A stretch of DNA of 64,000 nt from Ornithinimicrobium cerasi (GTDB lineage Bacteria > Actinomycetota > Actinomycetes > Actinomycetales > Dermatophilaceae), in the NCBI RefSeq assembly GCF_003702705.1, contig NZ_QZMN01000001.1, positions 62,001 through 126,000 of the forward strand, given 5' to 3'. The first letter of the stretch is position 1, and each line of letters opens with the position of its first letter. A program made the position numbers and the translations under genes. Of the stretch, positions 35,613 to 44,071 are shown in pieces. The notes beneath the pieces were generated by a model. The model was not told where the DNA came from. It did no database searches and saw nothing but the letters and a program-made list of their open reading frames with translations.

Positions 35613-37778
35613 ATGTCCACCACCCTGTTCCGGCGGGGCCGCCACAGCGGGCCTCGTACCCTCCCGGCGCTGCCCAGGCGCCGCCGCGCCGTGGCCGTCA
35701 CGGCGACCACCGCGCTGTTGGCCACCGGCGCCGGCGTCGCGCTCGCCGAGGTCACCACGCCCAACCCGACCCACCTCGTCGCGTTCGGCCCGATCAGCGG
35801 CGAGCACGGCTACCCCAGCTACTACGAGGACGAGAACGGGCTGCGGCTGCAGCAGTGCCTCGACATCGAGGACCCCTACTGCGACCCGGCCTTCCTGCGG
35901 GGCGAGATGCCCGACCCCGAGTCGCCGGTGAGCTTCCCGGAGAACTGGCCGCTGGAGTCCTTCTACTTCCTCGCCGGCGCCGAGATCGACATGCCCGGAG
36001 GGGGCAGCGCGATCCTCACCAGCGGGCTCGAGGCCACGATGGCCAACGAGGGGACCGTCGACGGCGACCAGGTCGTCTTCGGGCGGCAGCGCTTCGACAT
36101 CGACTTCCCCGCGCCGGGCACCTACGTGGTGACCCACCCCTACGGCCAGGACACCTTCACGGTGGACAGCACCGACTTCGAGGACTTCCGCTACGTCGAG
36201 GACATCACCCCCGCCCCCGGCAACTTCGGCCTGGCGCTGCAGTCGCGGATCAGCCCCTTCCTCATCTCCTCCGGCGGTCTGATCACCACCGACAAGGGCA
36301 CCTACGTCGGTGACCCGGGCGCCTCGACGACGGTCAGCGGCAGCCCCCACGAGACCAACTACTTCCGGGTCGAGCAGGTGCTCGAGACCGGTGAGAAGGT
36401 CGTCGTCGGCTCCACCGACCAGTTCACCCTCCTGGGCAAGGTCTCGACCAACTCCGGTATCGACCCCCAGGCCGCCACGCTGGTGGAGAACGCCCAGGGC
36501 CGCTTCCTCGACGTCTTCGCCACCACGGACGCCGGCAAGTCGGTCACCGTCTCCGGGGCCGGCATCGCCACCACGACGCTGGACGCCGACGCGGGCCGCT
36601 ACTTCGCGCGGATCCCGCTCGGCTCCACCCTGCCGACCTCGGTCTCCGTCACCAACGAGACCGACGAGCCGACGGCCACCCGGTCGTTGCCGGTCAGGGA
36701 CGGGGTGACGATCACCTCCGCCACCTACGACACCGAGCTCGACACGCTCACCGTCTCGGCCTCCTCCACCGACGAGGTCGACCCGCCGGCCCTGACCCTC
36801 ACCGGGCTGGGCGCGGACCCCGTGCCCCTCGTGGGCGGGACGGCGTCGCTCACCCTCACGGCCCCCCCGGCCACCGTCACGGTCGCCTCGGCCGGAGGCG
36901 GCGCGGACACGGCCACCGTGGTGGTCGGCGGCGGACCTGCCGGTGAGCAGGAGGCCACGATGGCGGCGATCTCCGGACCGACGCAGGTCGTCGCCGGCGA
37001 CCCGGTGACGCTGACCAACGCCTCGCTCAACGCCGAGAGCGTCGTGTGGCAGCAGACGGCCGGCACGGACATCGGCATCACCGGTGCGACGACCGACCAG
37101 GTGACGTTCACCGCACCGGCGGGCGCCGAGCAGCTCGCGGTGACCCTCACGGCCACCGGCCCCGGCGGGGTCACCAGCACCACGGCGCCCTTCCTCATCG
37201 AGGTCCTGACCGAGCGTCCGCCGGCCCCGGCACCCGTGGCCTCCGCGACCGCGACCCCGACCTCGGCCTACGTCGGCCAGAACGTGACGATCTCCGGGAC
37301 CGGCAGCCAGAACGCGGTGAGCCACTCCTGGACGCAGACCGCCGGCACCCCGGTGAGCTTCGACCCGACCGCCGCGTCGTTCACCTTCGCGATGCCGAGC
37401 ACCCCGGTGCCGCTGGCCTTCGAGCTGACGGTCACCAACGCGGACGGCGTGAGCGCCACCACCCAGGTCAGCGTGACCCAGGTGACCGACACGCTCGTGG
37501 TCACCCAGGTGCAGTACCGCGCCGACAAGACCGAGTGGAGGGTCAGCGGCACGGCGACCGTCACCACCATCAACACGGTGCGGGTCTACGTGCGCAACGC
37601 CGACGGCTCGAAGGGTGCCCTGATCGGCGAGAGCGTCGTGAGCGCACCGGCGACCCCCGGCGCTCCCGGTGACTGGGGCGTCCGGGTCCGGGGCGGCGTC
37701 AACCCCGGCACGGCCACGCAGGTGATCGTCGAGTCCACCCGCGGCGGTTCCGCCGTGGCGAACATCCAGCGACGCTAG
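35613..37778 (+). CDS. large secreted Ig/PKD-like protein of the MCO 2 cluster
   Basis: 721 residues. A Sec signal (RRRAVAVTATTALLATGAGVALA, cleavage probably after ALA near residue 45) starts the protein. The N-terminal module has GEHGYPSYYEDENGLRLQQ, CLDIEDPYCD and FYFLAGAEIDMPGGG; the paired cysteines and acidic residues suggest a metal- or disulfide-stabilised fold. Residues about 250-640 are Thr/Val/Ala-rich β-sandwich repeats; at about 450-640 two PKD/Ig-like units share 'WQQTAGT..I' and 'WTQTAGTPVSF'. No LPXTG or membrane anchor is seen, so it is released or held non-covalently. It follows the signal peptidase with an AAGGAGAG site. I do not recognise a named family for the N-terminal module. 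Confidence 0.75.
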   Translation: MSTTLFRRGRHSGPRTLPALPRRRRAVAVTATTALLATGAGVALAEVTTPNPTHLVAFGPISGEHGYPSYYEDENGLRLQQCLDIEDPYCDPAFLRGEMPDPESPVSFPENWPLESFYFLAGAEIDMPGGGSAILTSGLEATMANEGTVDGDQVVFGRQRFDIDFPAPGTYVVTHPYGQDTFTVDSTDFEDFRYVEDITPAPGNFGLALQSRISPFLISSGGLITTDKGTYVGDPGASTTVSGSPHETNYFRVEQVLETGEKVVVGSTDQFTLLGKVSTNSGIDPQAATLVENAQGRFLDVFATTDAGKSVTVSGAGIATTTLDADAGRYFARIPLGSTLPTSVSVTNETDEPTATRSLPVRDGVTITSATYDTELDTLTVSASSTDEVDPPALTLTGLGADPVPLVGGTASLTLTAPPATVTVASAGGGADTATVVVGGGPAGEQEATMAAISGPTQVVAGDPVTLTNASLNAESVVWQQTAGTDIGITGATTDQVTFTAPAGAEQLAVTLTATGPGGVTSTTAPFLIEVLTERPPAPAPVASATATPTSAYVGQNVTISGTGSQNAVSHSWTQTAGTPVSFDPTAASFTFAMPSTPVPLAFELTVTNADGVSATTQVSVTQVTDTLVVTQVQYRADKTEWRVSGTATVTTINTVRVYVRNADGSKGALIGESVVSAPATPGAPGDWGVRVRGGVNPGTATQVIVESTRGGSAVANIQRR

Positions 37779-37933
37779 TCGGCTGGACCCCGGTCCGGCT
37801 CGGAAGGGACACCGAGCGCGTCGACCGGAGGGGGACCGTGGTCCGGGCAACCGGGCCACGGTCCTCCCGTGTGTGGATGTCTGTTGGGGATGTATCTGCG
37901 GTCGAAGAAACTCCTCTGCCCAGTACCGGCAAT

Positions 37934-37991
37934 TCGCTGTACGAGGTGTTTGTCCTCGCTTTACCATCGCTTTACCGGCGGTTGGCAGAGT
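37934..37991 (+). promoter_or_regulatory. 11-bp-phased TCGCTTTACC repeats before the SARP-like gene
   Basis: TCGCTTTACC at 37956-37965 recurs exactly at 37967-37976 (period 11). A related TCGCTGTACG lies at 37934-37943, two periods upstream. A -10-like CAGAGT lies at 37986-37991. The geometry fits autoregulation by a SARP/OmpR-type protein, but the core differs from the GCAAGG repeats at 33231 and 41022. Confidence 0.55.
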
Positions 37992-38019
37992 CCAGGACCG
38001 TGAGCAGAGGGGAGTGCGT

Positions 38020-38946
38020 ATGTCGTCACTCGCGCGGGTGCGCCTGTTCGGGCCGACCACCGTCATCCTTCCCGAGCGGGCACCGGTGCACGTCCTCGGC
38101 AAGCACGCCCGGATCCTGGCCCTGCTCGCCCTCCAGCCCGGTCGTGCGGTGAGCAAGGACCGGCTCGCCGAGCTCGTCTGGGAGGGCCGCCCACCGCGCT
38201 CGTTCCAGCAGACCCTCGACAGCGACGTCTGCGTGCTGAGGCGCCGCGCCGAGCTCGGGCCGGGTCGGTCGTCCGCCCTGGCCACGACCCCGGCCGGCTA
38301 CGTCCTCGACCCGGACCGCGTGAGCGTCGACCTGCAGGAGGCCCGGGTGCTGGCCGCCCGCGCGGCCGCCGAGCCGGCGTGCGCAGCCGTGGTCAGCGCG
38401 TCCGCCGCCCTCGAGCTCACGACGGGTGAGCTGCTGGAGGACGAGCCCTACGCCCCCTGGGCCGAGGAGGCCCGAGCCGCGTGGCGGCATACCGAGTTCG
38501 AGCTGTGCCTGCGCGCCTCACGGACCGCCCTCGTCACGGGCGACCTGGTGACGGGGGTCGACGCCGCCCAGCGGGCCGTGGGACTCCGGCCGGCGTCGGA
38601 GGAGGCGTCCGTGCAGCTGATGCGGGCCCAGTGGTGGGCCGGCAGGCGGGCGGAGGCGATCCGCGGCTTCGTGCAGCTGCAGGACAGCATGCTCGAGGAG
38701 CTGGGGGAGCGGCCCGGCGCCGAGGCGCGCGAGCTCTACCTGACGATCCTGCGTGACGACGGTCCGTCCGCGGACGGCCCCGCGGACGCTGAGCACCTCC
38801 GGCTGCTCCTGCAGCTGCTGCGCGGTGCGCTGGACCTCACGCCCGGGCTTCGTGCCCCGGCGCTCGACGCCGAGCTGGCGGCGGCCGCGTCGGCGGCCCT
38901 GAACCGGCTCGGGACCGCCGGGTCGCCCAGCGGGGCCCGACGGTAG
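38020..38946 (+). CDS. SARP/AfsR-type (wHTH-BTAD) transcriptional regulator
   Basis: 308 residues. Residues about 5-95 are an OmpR-like winged helix (VRLFGPTTVILPERAPVHVLGKHARILALLALQPGRAVSKDRLAELVWEG in pieces; DSDVCVLRRRAEL is the recognition part). Residues about 98-245 are the bacterial transcriptional activation domain, a TPR-like helical bundle (FELCLRASRTAL, AQRAVGLRPASEEASVQLMRAQWWAG). No ATPase domain follows, so it is a small SARP. SARPs activate nearby pathway genes through 11-bp-phased repeats, and such repeats occur near three transcription units here. The start ATG 38020 has GAGGGGAG upstream. Confidence 0.85.
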   Translation: MSSLARVRLFGPTTVILPERAPVHVLGKHARILALLALQPGRAVSKDRLAELVWEGRPPRSFQQTLDSDVCVLRRRAELGPGRSSALATTPAGYVLDPDRVSVDLQEARVLAARAAAEPACAAVVSASAALELTTGELLEDEPYAPWAEEARAAWRHTEFELCLRASRTALVTGDLVTGVDAAQRAVGLRPASEEASVQLMRAQWWAGRRAEAIRGFVQLQDSMLEELGERPGAEARELYLTILRDDGPSADGPADAEHLRLLLQLLRGALDLTPGLRAPALDAELAAAASAALNRLGTAGSPSGARR

Positions 38947-38957
38947 GGGAGGGGGCC

Positions 38958-39599
38958 ATGGTCGAGGAGACGCGGACGGTGATGGTGGTCGACGACCACC
39001 AGATGTTCGTCCAGCTGCTCTCGGCCGCGCTCTCGGCCGAGCCCGACCTCGAGTGCGTCGGCGTCGCCCACGACACCGCCTCGGCCCTGGCGACGGCCCG
39101 TGAGCTGCAGCCCGACGTCGTCGTCATGGACGTGCGCCTCGGCGACGGTGACGGGATCGCGGCGGCCGGTGAGCTGCTCGCCACGCTGCCCCAGACCCGG
39201 GTCGTCATCCTCACCGCCTTCGCCGACCCGCGCCTGGTGCAGCGGGCGGCCGACAGCGGCGTCAGCGCGGTCGCGGCCAAGGACGGCGAGATCGACGGGT
39301 TGCTGGCCCTGCTGCGCGGCGCCCGGCGCGGAACCTTCGTGACCGGGTCCGGCATACCCGTGGTCCAGCAGCCGCAGGACCGGTTCGCGGCCGCGGGTCT
39401 GAGCGCCGAGGACGGGCACCTGCTGCGGCTGCTGGCTGCGGGTTTCGACGAGGACGGGGTCGCCCGCGAGCTGGGGGTCGAACCGCAGGCGGCGCGGTCA
39501 CGGATCCGGGCGGTGCTGAGCGCACTCGGTGCCCGCACCCCGGTGCAGGCGGTCTCGACCGCCGTGAGCAGGGGGCTGCTGAGGGTGGGCCATGGCTGA
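38958..39599 (+). CDS. NarL-type response regulator with degenerate LuxR domain
   Basis: 213 residues. Receiver: acidic pair Asp12-Asp13 (VMVVDDHQMF), phospho-acceptor Asp58 (VVVMDVRLGDGDG), and the conserved Lys near 109 (VAAKDGE). The C-terminal LuxR-type HTH (LSAEDGHLLRLLAAGFDEDGVARELGVEPQAARSRI in pieces) is recognisable but diverged: the usual 'LTxRExEVL' is 'LSAEDGHLL'. It lies 11 nt behind the SARP-like gene and overlaps the kinase gene by 8 nt, so they are one operon and a likely cognate pair. Confidence 0.87.
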   Translation: MVEETRTVMVVDDHQMFVQLLSAALSAEPDLECVGVAHDTASALATARELQPDVVVMDVRLGDGDGIAAAGELLATLPQTRVVILTAFADPRLVQRAADSGVSAVAAKDGEIDGLLALLRGARRGTFVTGSGIPVVQQPQDRFAAAGLSAEDGHLLRLLAAGFDEDGVARELGVEPQAARSRIRAVLSALGARTPVQAVSTAVSRGLLRVGHG

Positions 39600-40953
39600 C
39601 GGGACGCTGCTGACCCGGGGCGCGGGGCCCTCCGGGAGGGACCGGCCCGAGGGGGAGCGCTCGGTCGTGCGGGAGGCGATGATCCGGTTCGTGGTGCTGG
39701 GTGCGGTGTGCCTGGTCGTGGCGGGGCTGCTCACCGTGCTGCTGGCCGGGAGCGTCGCCCGCTCGATCGCCACCCGGGAGGCGGAGGTCCGGACCCTGAG
39801 CTTCGCGACGGCGGTCGCCGGGCCGACCCTCGACGCCGCGACGCGTCGTCGGGCGGAGGGGCCCCTGGTGCAGGCGCTCAACAACCGTCTGCTCGACGAC
39901 TCGATCGTGCACGCCGCGATCTACGACACCGACGGTCGGGTGGTCTGGTCCGCGGACCCCGGCGCGATCGGGACCACCGAGGAGCTGTCCGACGAGGTGC
40001 GGCAGCTGCTCGGCGGCCAGGACACGGTGGCGGAGTACTCCGTCGAGACGCACGCCGGCAGCAGCGGCCAGGAGGAGGAGATGGTCGTCCTCGAGGTCTA
40101 CGCGACGGCCATCGGTGCCGACGGCGTGCCGTTCGTCCTGGAGTGGTACTGGCCGACCTCGCACCTCGAGGCCAACGAGAGGCAGCTGATGCGGCTGCTG
40201 CTGCCGCTCACGCTGGGCTCCCTCCTGCTCTTCGCCCTGATGATCCTCCCGCTCACCCTGGCCACCGCCCGCCGGGTCGAGAAAGACCGGACGCGGTTGA
40301 CGCAGCACGCGCTGAACGCCTCGAAGATCGAGCGACGGAGGCTGAGCGAGGACCTCCACGACGGGGTCGTGCAGGACCTGTCGGGGATCGGGTACGTGCT
40401 GCCGATGGTCGGCAAGGACCTGCCGGAGGACTCGGTCGGGCACGCCGTCCTCGCCCAGATCCGCACCAGCATGCAGCGCAACATCAGCGCCATCCGGGGG
40501 CTGATCGCCGAGATCCGTCCGATCGACATGCGGGGGAACGGGTTCCGGGAAGCCATGGACGGGCTCGTCTCCAGGATGGGGGAGCAGGGCGTGGAGACGA
40601 CGGTCACGCTGACCGGCGACCTGGACGTGCTCGGCCCGACCGCCCGCTCCCTCGTCTACCGCATCGCCCGGGAGGGCCTGCGCAACGTGCTGCGGCACAG
40701 CGGCGCCCAGCACGCGTGGGTCGAGGTCAGGCAGCAGTCCTCGCTCGTGCACGTGCTCGTGCGGGACGACGGCGTCGGGCCGACCGGCGAGCGGGCGGCC
40801 CGCCCCAGCGACGACCCGGAGGACAGTCACTTCGGCCTCGACCTGCTGCGGGAGGCCGTGTCCGACCTCGACGGCGAGCTGGCGCTGCGGCCGGGGTCGG
40901 GGGGAGGCACCGAGCTCGCCGTCTCCTTCCGCCACGACCACGTGCTCACCTGA
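39592..40953 (+). CDS. NarL-type sensor histidine kinase
   Basis: 453 residues. Membrane helices at about 30-52 (FVVLGAVCLVVAGLLTVLLAG) and 201-222 (LLLPLTLGSLLLFALMILPL) flank an extracytoplasmic sensor domain of about 150 residues. The HisKA_3 dimerisation domain has His256 in RLSEDLHDGVVQDLSGIGY. The ATPase domain has REGLRNVLRHSGA (N box) and VRDDGVGP (G1-like). The extracytoplasmic sensor could perceive envelope or redox signals. Ligand unknown. It overlaps the response regulator gene by 8 nt. Confidence 0.88.
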   Translation: MADGTLLTRGAGPSGRDRPEGERSVVREAMIRFVVLGAVCLVVAGLLTVLLAGSVARSIATREAEVRTLSFATAVAGPTLDAATRRRAEGPLVQALNNRLLDDSIVHAAIYDTDGRVVWSADPGAIGTTEELSDEVRQLLGGQDTVAEYSVETHAGSSGQEEEMVVLEVYATAIGADGVPFVLEWYWPTSHLEANERQLMRLLLPLTLGSLLLFALMILPLTLATARRVEKDRTRLTQHALNASKIERRRLSEDLHDGVVQDLSGIGYVLPMVGKDLPEDSVGHAVLAQIRTSMQRNISAIRGLIAEIRPIDMRGNGFREAMDGLVSRMGEQGVETTVTLTGDLDVLGPTARSLVYRIAREGLRNVLRHSGAQHAWVEVRQQSSLVHVLVRDDGVGPTGERAARPSDDPEDSHFGLDLLREAVSDLDGELALRPGSGGGTELAVSFRHDHVLT

Positions 40954-41021
40954 TATCCGCGCGAGGAACCCCTCCCGAGCCCGAGCGGGTCGGGGTCCCC
41001 GACCGTCACCCGGGGCGCCGG

Positions 41022-41054
41022 GCAAGGTCTGTGCAAGGTCGGGAGGGCTACCGT
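41022..41054 (+). promoter_or_regulatory. 11-bp-phased GCAAGG repeats before the receiver gene
   Basis: GCAAGGTC at 41022-41029 matches GCAAGGTC at 41033-41040, an 11-bp period. The core GCAAGG equals that of the MCO 2 promoter repeats. A weak -10-like TACCGT lies at 41049-41054. The start codon ATG 41061 follows at once, so the transcript would have almost no leader. Confidence 0.55.
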
Positions 41055-41060
41055 GGTGGT

Positions 41061-41522
41061 ATGACCGTCGACGTCGCCGTCCAGGGCGACTGCATCCCGC
41101 TGACCGGGCTCCCCGCCCGGATCGTGGTCGTCGACGACCATCTGATGATCAGGATGGGCCTGCGCGCCGCGCTGGACGCCGAGCCGGACTTCGAGGTGTG
41201 CGGTGAGGCGCCCGACGGCCTGACCGGCACCGAGGTGGCCCTGCGCGAGCGTCCCGACGTCGTGCTGATGGACATCGCGATGCCCGGTATCGACGGTATC
41301 GAGGCGACGAGCAGCATCGTCGCCGGCTGGCCGGAGGCCAAGGTCCTGATGCTCACCGCGTTCTCCGACGTCCGGCTGGTGCGTGCGGCCCTCGGTGCGG
41401 GTGCCTACGGCTACGTCCTCAAGGACGCCGACCCCCGCTCCGCCATCTGCGCGGTGCGCAAGGCCCTGCGCGGGGTGCGGCCGTTGTCGGCCGAGATCAC
41501 CGAGCTGCTCGCCGGGGGCTGA
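41061..41522 (+). CDS. stand-alone receiver-domain protein (NarL-type, no output domain)
   Basis: 153 residues. The receiver is intact: Asp25-Asp26 (IVVVDDHLMI), phospho-acceptor Asp71 (VVLMDIAMPGIDG), Thr99 (LMLTAFSD) and Lys121 (GYVLKDAD). The sequence then reads RGVRPLSAEITELLAGG and stops, exactly in the linker that precedes the LuxR HTH in NarL proteins. About 60 residues of output domain are absent, and no HTH is found in any frame in the following 300 nt. It may be a phosphate sink or a truncated regulator. Its own 11-bp-phased promoter repeats argue for use. Confidence 0.85.
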   Translation: MTVDVAVQGDCIPLTGLPARIVVVDDHLMIRMGLRAALDAEPDFEVCGEAPDGLTGTEVALRERPDVVLMDIAMPGIDGIEATSSIVAGWPEAKVLMLTAFSDVRLVRAALGAGAYGYVLKDADPRSAICAVRKALRGVRPLSAEITELLAGG

Positions 41523-41858
41523 GCCCGCCACCTGCTCGTGGGGCTCGGCCGAGCGTCCGGTGGGTCCCGCGCGCGCACAAGGCATACGACGTGCTCAGGG
41601 GTGAGGACGTCCTCCACATCGCCCCACCGGACGGCGCCGGGCGGTCGCCCGTCGCTCCACCTCGCACCACCTGATGCAGCCCCACCCCCCTGACCAGCAG
41701 GTATGCCGTGCCCGTCACCCCGCGTGGGACGCCCGCACGGCCTCCCGCCCAACCCACAGGGCCCCGACCGACCCACATCCGCTCCACCCCGCACCACCCG
41801 TCCTGACCTGCGACGACGCGCAGGATAAGGCAAACTCGACCCCGCAAACCCACTCTGG
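41523..41858. other. gene-free interval between the receiver gene and the MraZ box
   Basis: About 340 nt. I see no convincing reading frame: the frames that stay open are Pro/Arg-rich antisense shadows. Contents are two GGTATG-type words (41583 CATACG, 41700 GGTATGCC) and, towards the end, a more A-rich stretch (AGGATAAGGCAAACTCG at 41823-41839) that probably holds the mraZ promoter. Confidence 0.5.
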
Positions 41859-41892
41859 GTGGTGCGAAGTGGAGTACAGTGGGGCGTACTGG
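41859..41892 (+). promoter_or_regulatory. MraZ box (10-bp-phased GTGG repeats)
   Basis: GTGG occurs at 41859, 41869 and 41879, and CTGG at 41889: four units exactly 10 bp apart, 42 nt before the mraZ start. MraZ represses its own operon by binding TGGG/GTGG repeats with this spacing, so this is the autoregulatory site of the dcw operon. Confidence 0.8.
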
Positions 41893-41933
41893 AAGCGACA
41901 TCCGTGCGTCGACCGTGGGAAGGGGTGGTCCGA

Positions 41934-42371
41934 GTGCTGTTCCTCGGCACCCACACGCCCAAGCTCGACGACAAGGGCCGCATCTTCCTGCCCGCCAAGT
42001 TCCGCCCCCGCCTCGAGGACGGCCTCGTCATCACCCGCGGCCAGGAGCACTGCCTCTACGTCTACCCGGTCGCCGAGTTCGAGCGGATCGCGACCGAGAT
42101 GACGACCGGCACCACGACCACCTCCCGCGACGTCCGCGACTACCAGCGCGTGTTCCTCTCCGGCGCCTCCGACGAGGTCCCGGACAAGCAGGGCCGCGTC
42201 ACCATCCCGCCGGTGCTGCGCGACTACGCCGGCCTCTCCGCGGAGTGCACCGTCATCGGCGCCGGCAACCGCGTCGAGGTCTGGGACAGCGCCGCGTGGA
42301 ACACCTACCTCGCCCAGGCCGAGCCCGCCTTCGCCGAGCGCTCGGAGGAGGTGGTGCCCGGACTCATCTGA
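41934..42371 (+). CDS. mraZ: transcriptional regulator MraZ
   Basis: 145 residues, the usual size. It holds two SpoVT/AbrB-like half domains: [21 protein letters not shown] at the start (the DxxGR motif) and [23 protein letters not shown] in the second half. MraZ forms a ring and binds direct repeats upstream of the division cluster. The GTG at 41934 is chosen because family proteins begin at 'FLGT'; the frame is open further up but overlaps the MraZ box. Confidence 0.95.
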   Translation: MLFLGTHTPKLDDKGRIFLPAKFRPRLEDGLVITRGQEHCLYVYPVAEFERIATEMTTGTTTTSRDVRDYQRVFLSGASDEVPDKQGRVTIPPVLRDYAGLSAECTVIGAGNRVEVWDSAAWNTYLAQAEPAFAERSEEVVPGLI

Positions 42372-42423
42372 GCCGCCGCCCTGCCCGCCCCCTGGTCTCT
42401 CACCGTCCACCCGGATGCCGACG

Positions 42424-42510
42424 CGACTTCCCCCGCGCCGGACCCACGGACGCCGGCACGACTTCCCCCGTGCCGGACCCACGAGCTCCGACACACTTCC
42501 CCGGTGCCGG
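42424..42510. repeat. about 36-bp imperfect tandem repeat, three copies, between mraZ and rsmH
   Basis: GACTTCCCCCGCGCCGGACC begins at 42424, its near copy with GTGCC at 42460, and a shorter third copy CACTTCCCCGGTGCCGG at 42494. Periods are 36 and 34 bp. The GGACCCACG part is shared by copies 1 and 2. It sits in the 204-nt leader of rsmH. A CRISPR is excluded because there are no spacers. Confidence 0.65.
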
Positions 42511-42575
42511 AGCTCCCCACCGGACGGTGGGGGACCAGGGGGCGGGACGGCACCCAGGCTTCCCGGGCAAGCACC

Positions 42576-43604
42576 ATGGACCAGACCCCCACCCCCGACC
42601 GCCACGTCCCCGTCCTCCTGCACCGCTGCGTCGACCTCCTCGCCCCCGCGCTCCAGCACGAGGGGGCGGTCTTCGTGGACGGCACCCTCGGCATGGGCGG
42701 CCACACCGAGGCGGTCCTCGAGCGCTGCCCCGCCGCCCGCGCGATCGGGATCGACCGCGACCCGCAGGCCCTGGCCCTGGCCACCGAGCGCCTCGCCCGC
42801 TTCGGCGACCGCTTCACCGGCGTGCACGCGGTCAGCGACGACCTGCCGGCCGTGCTCGCCGACCTCGGCCTCGACCCGGCCGGCGCCTCCGGCATCCTCT
42901 TCGACCTCGGCGTCTCCTCCCTCCAGCTCGACGAGCTCGACCGCGGCTTCGCCTACCGCGCCGACGCGCCGCTGGACATGCGGATGGACCAGTCCACGGG
43001 TCCCACCGCCGCCGACGTCCTCAACGGGTATGACGTCCGCGACCTCACGCGCATCCTGCGCGAGTTCGGGGAGGAGCGGTTCGCCCGCCCGATCGCGCGG
43101 GCCATCGTGCGGCGCCGCGAGACGGAGCCGTTCACCACCTCCGGCCCCCTCGTCGAGCTGCTCCACGACGTCGTCCCCGCCGCCAGCCAGCGCTCCGGAG
43201 GTCACCCGGCCAAGCGCACCTTCCAGGCGCTGCGCATCGAGGTCAACGCCGAGCTGACCGTGTGGGCCGACGCCCTCGCCGCGGCCCTGCGCGCCCTGGC
43301 CGTCGGCGGCCGCATCGTCGTCCTGTCCTACCACTCGCTCGAGGACCGCATCACCAAGCACGGTCTCGTCGCCGGGGCCACGAGCTCGGCCCCCCACGAC
43401 CTGCCCTTCGAGCTGCCCGAGCACGCCCCGTGGCTGCGGCTGCTCGTCCGCGGCGCCGAGCAGGCGGACGCCACCGAGGTCGCCGCCAACCCCCGGTCCG
43501 CCTCCGTCCGGCTGCGCGCCGCAGAGCGCACCCGGACCACCCCCGACCAGCCCACCCGCAGCCAGCCCACCCCCGAGATGCCCACCCGCAGGGAGCCCGC
43601 ATGA
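42576..43604 (+). CDS. rsmH: 16S rRNA m4C1402 methyltransferase RsmH
   Basis: 342 residues. [15 protein letters not shown] starts the family core. [18 protein letters not shown] is the SAM site, and [32 protein letters not shown] and [12 protein letters not shown] are hallmarks. It methylates N4 of C1402 in 16S rRNA. The C-terminus has a repeated [17 protein letters not shown] tail. ATG 42576 gives the usual N-terminus; the frame upstream is repeat-derived. It overlaps ftsL by ATGA. Confidence 0.95.
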   Translation: MDQTPTPDRHVPVLLHRCVDLLAPALQHEGAVFVDGTLGMGGHTEAVLERCPAARAIGIDRDPQALALATERLARFGDRFTGVHAVSDDLPAVLADLGLDPAGASGILFDLGVSSLQLDELDRGFAYRADAPLDMRMDQSTGPTAADVLNGYDVRDLTRILREFGEERFARPIARAIVRRRETEPFTTSGPLVELLHDVVPAASQRSGGHPAKRTFQALRIEVNAELTVWADALAAALRALAVGGRIVVLSYHSLEDRITKHGLVAGATSSAPHDLPFELPEHAPWLRLLVRGAEQADATEVAANPRSASVRLRAAERTRTTPDQPTRSQPTPEMPTRREPA

Positions 43605-44071
43605 GCCAGATGACCGTCTCCGCCCGCCTCGGCGCAGCCGTCCTGCGCCCGCCCGCCCGCACCGTCGACGGGCTGCGCACCGACCGCCGCACCCGCGTCC
43701 AGGACGCCGCCCCCGCCGCCGGCCACACCGGCTTCATGGTGATGTGCCTCCTGCTCGTGATGGCGACGTTCACCGCCGTGCTCCTGCTCAACACCTCCCG
43801 CGCCGAGGGCTCCTACGTGATGTCCCGCCTCACCGTCGAGCAGACCGCCCTGCACGACACCAAGGTGACGCTGCAGGCCGAGCTCGCCGACCTGGAGTCC
43901 TCGGAGTCGCTCGCCGCAGCCGCGCGCAAGCTCAAGATGGTCCCGTCCACCTCGACCGCGACCCTGCGCCTCTCCGACGGGTCGCTGACCGGCGTGGCCT
44001 CCAAGGTCGACGGCGGTCGCACGCTTACCGTTGACCTGCCCTCCACGGGCGTCGCGTCCGCGGACGAGTGA
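43601..44071 (+). CDS. ftsL: cell division protein FtsL
   Basis: 156 residues. A cytoplasmic Arg-rich stretch of about 45 residues is followed by one membrane helix ([20 protein letters not shown]) and an extracytoplasmic coiled coil ([20 protein letters not shown]). This is the bitopic FtsL/DivIC arrangement. Identification rests on topology plus position between rsmH and ftsI. FtsL with FtsQ and FtsB activates FtsWI at the septum. It overlaps rsmH and ftsI by 4 nt each. Confidence 0.88.
   Translation: MSQMTVSARLGAAVLRPPARTVDGLRTDRRTRVQDAAPAAGHTGFMVMCLLLVMATFTAVLLLNTSRAEGSYVMSRLTVEQTALHDTKVTLQAELADLESSESLAAAARKLKMVPSTSTATLRLSDGSLTGVASKVDGGRTLTVDLPSTGVASADE

Noticed and set aside
35514..38285. 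923-codon minus-strand frame opposite the secreted protein
   Set aside because: Antisense shadow; the plus-strand gene has a signal peptide, ribosome site and domain repeats.
42424..42510. Possible CRISPR-like array
   Set aside because: The three units are adjacent with no spacers, are imperfect, and no cas gene is present.
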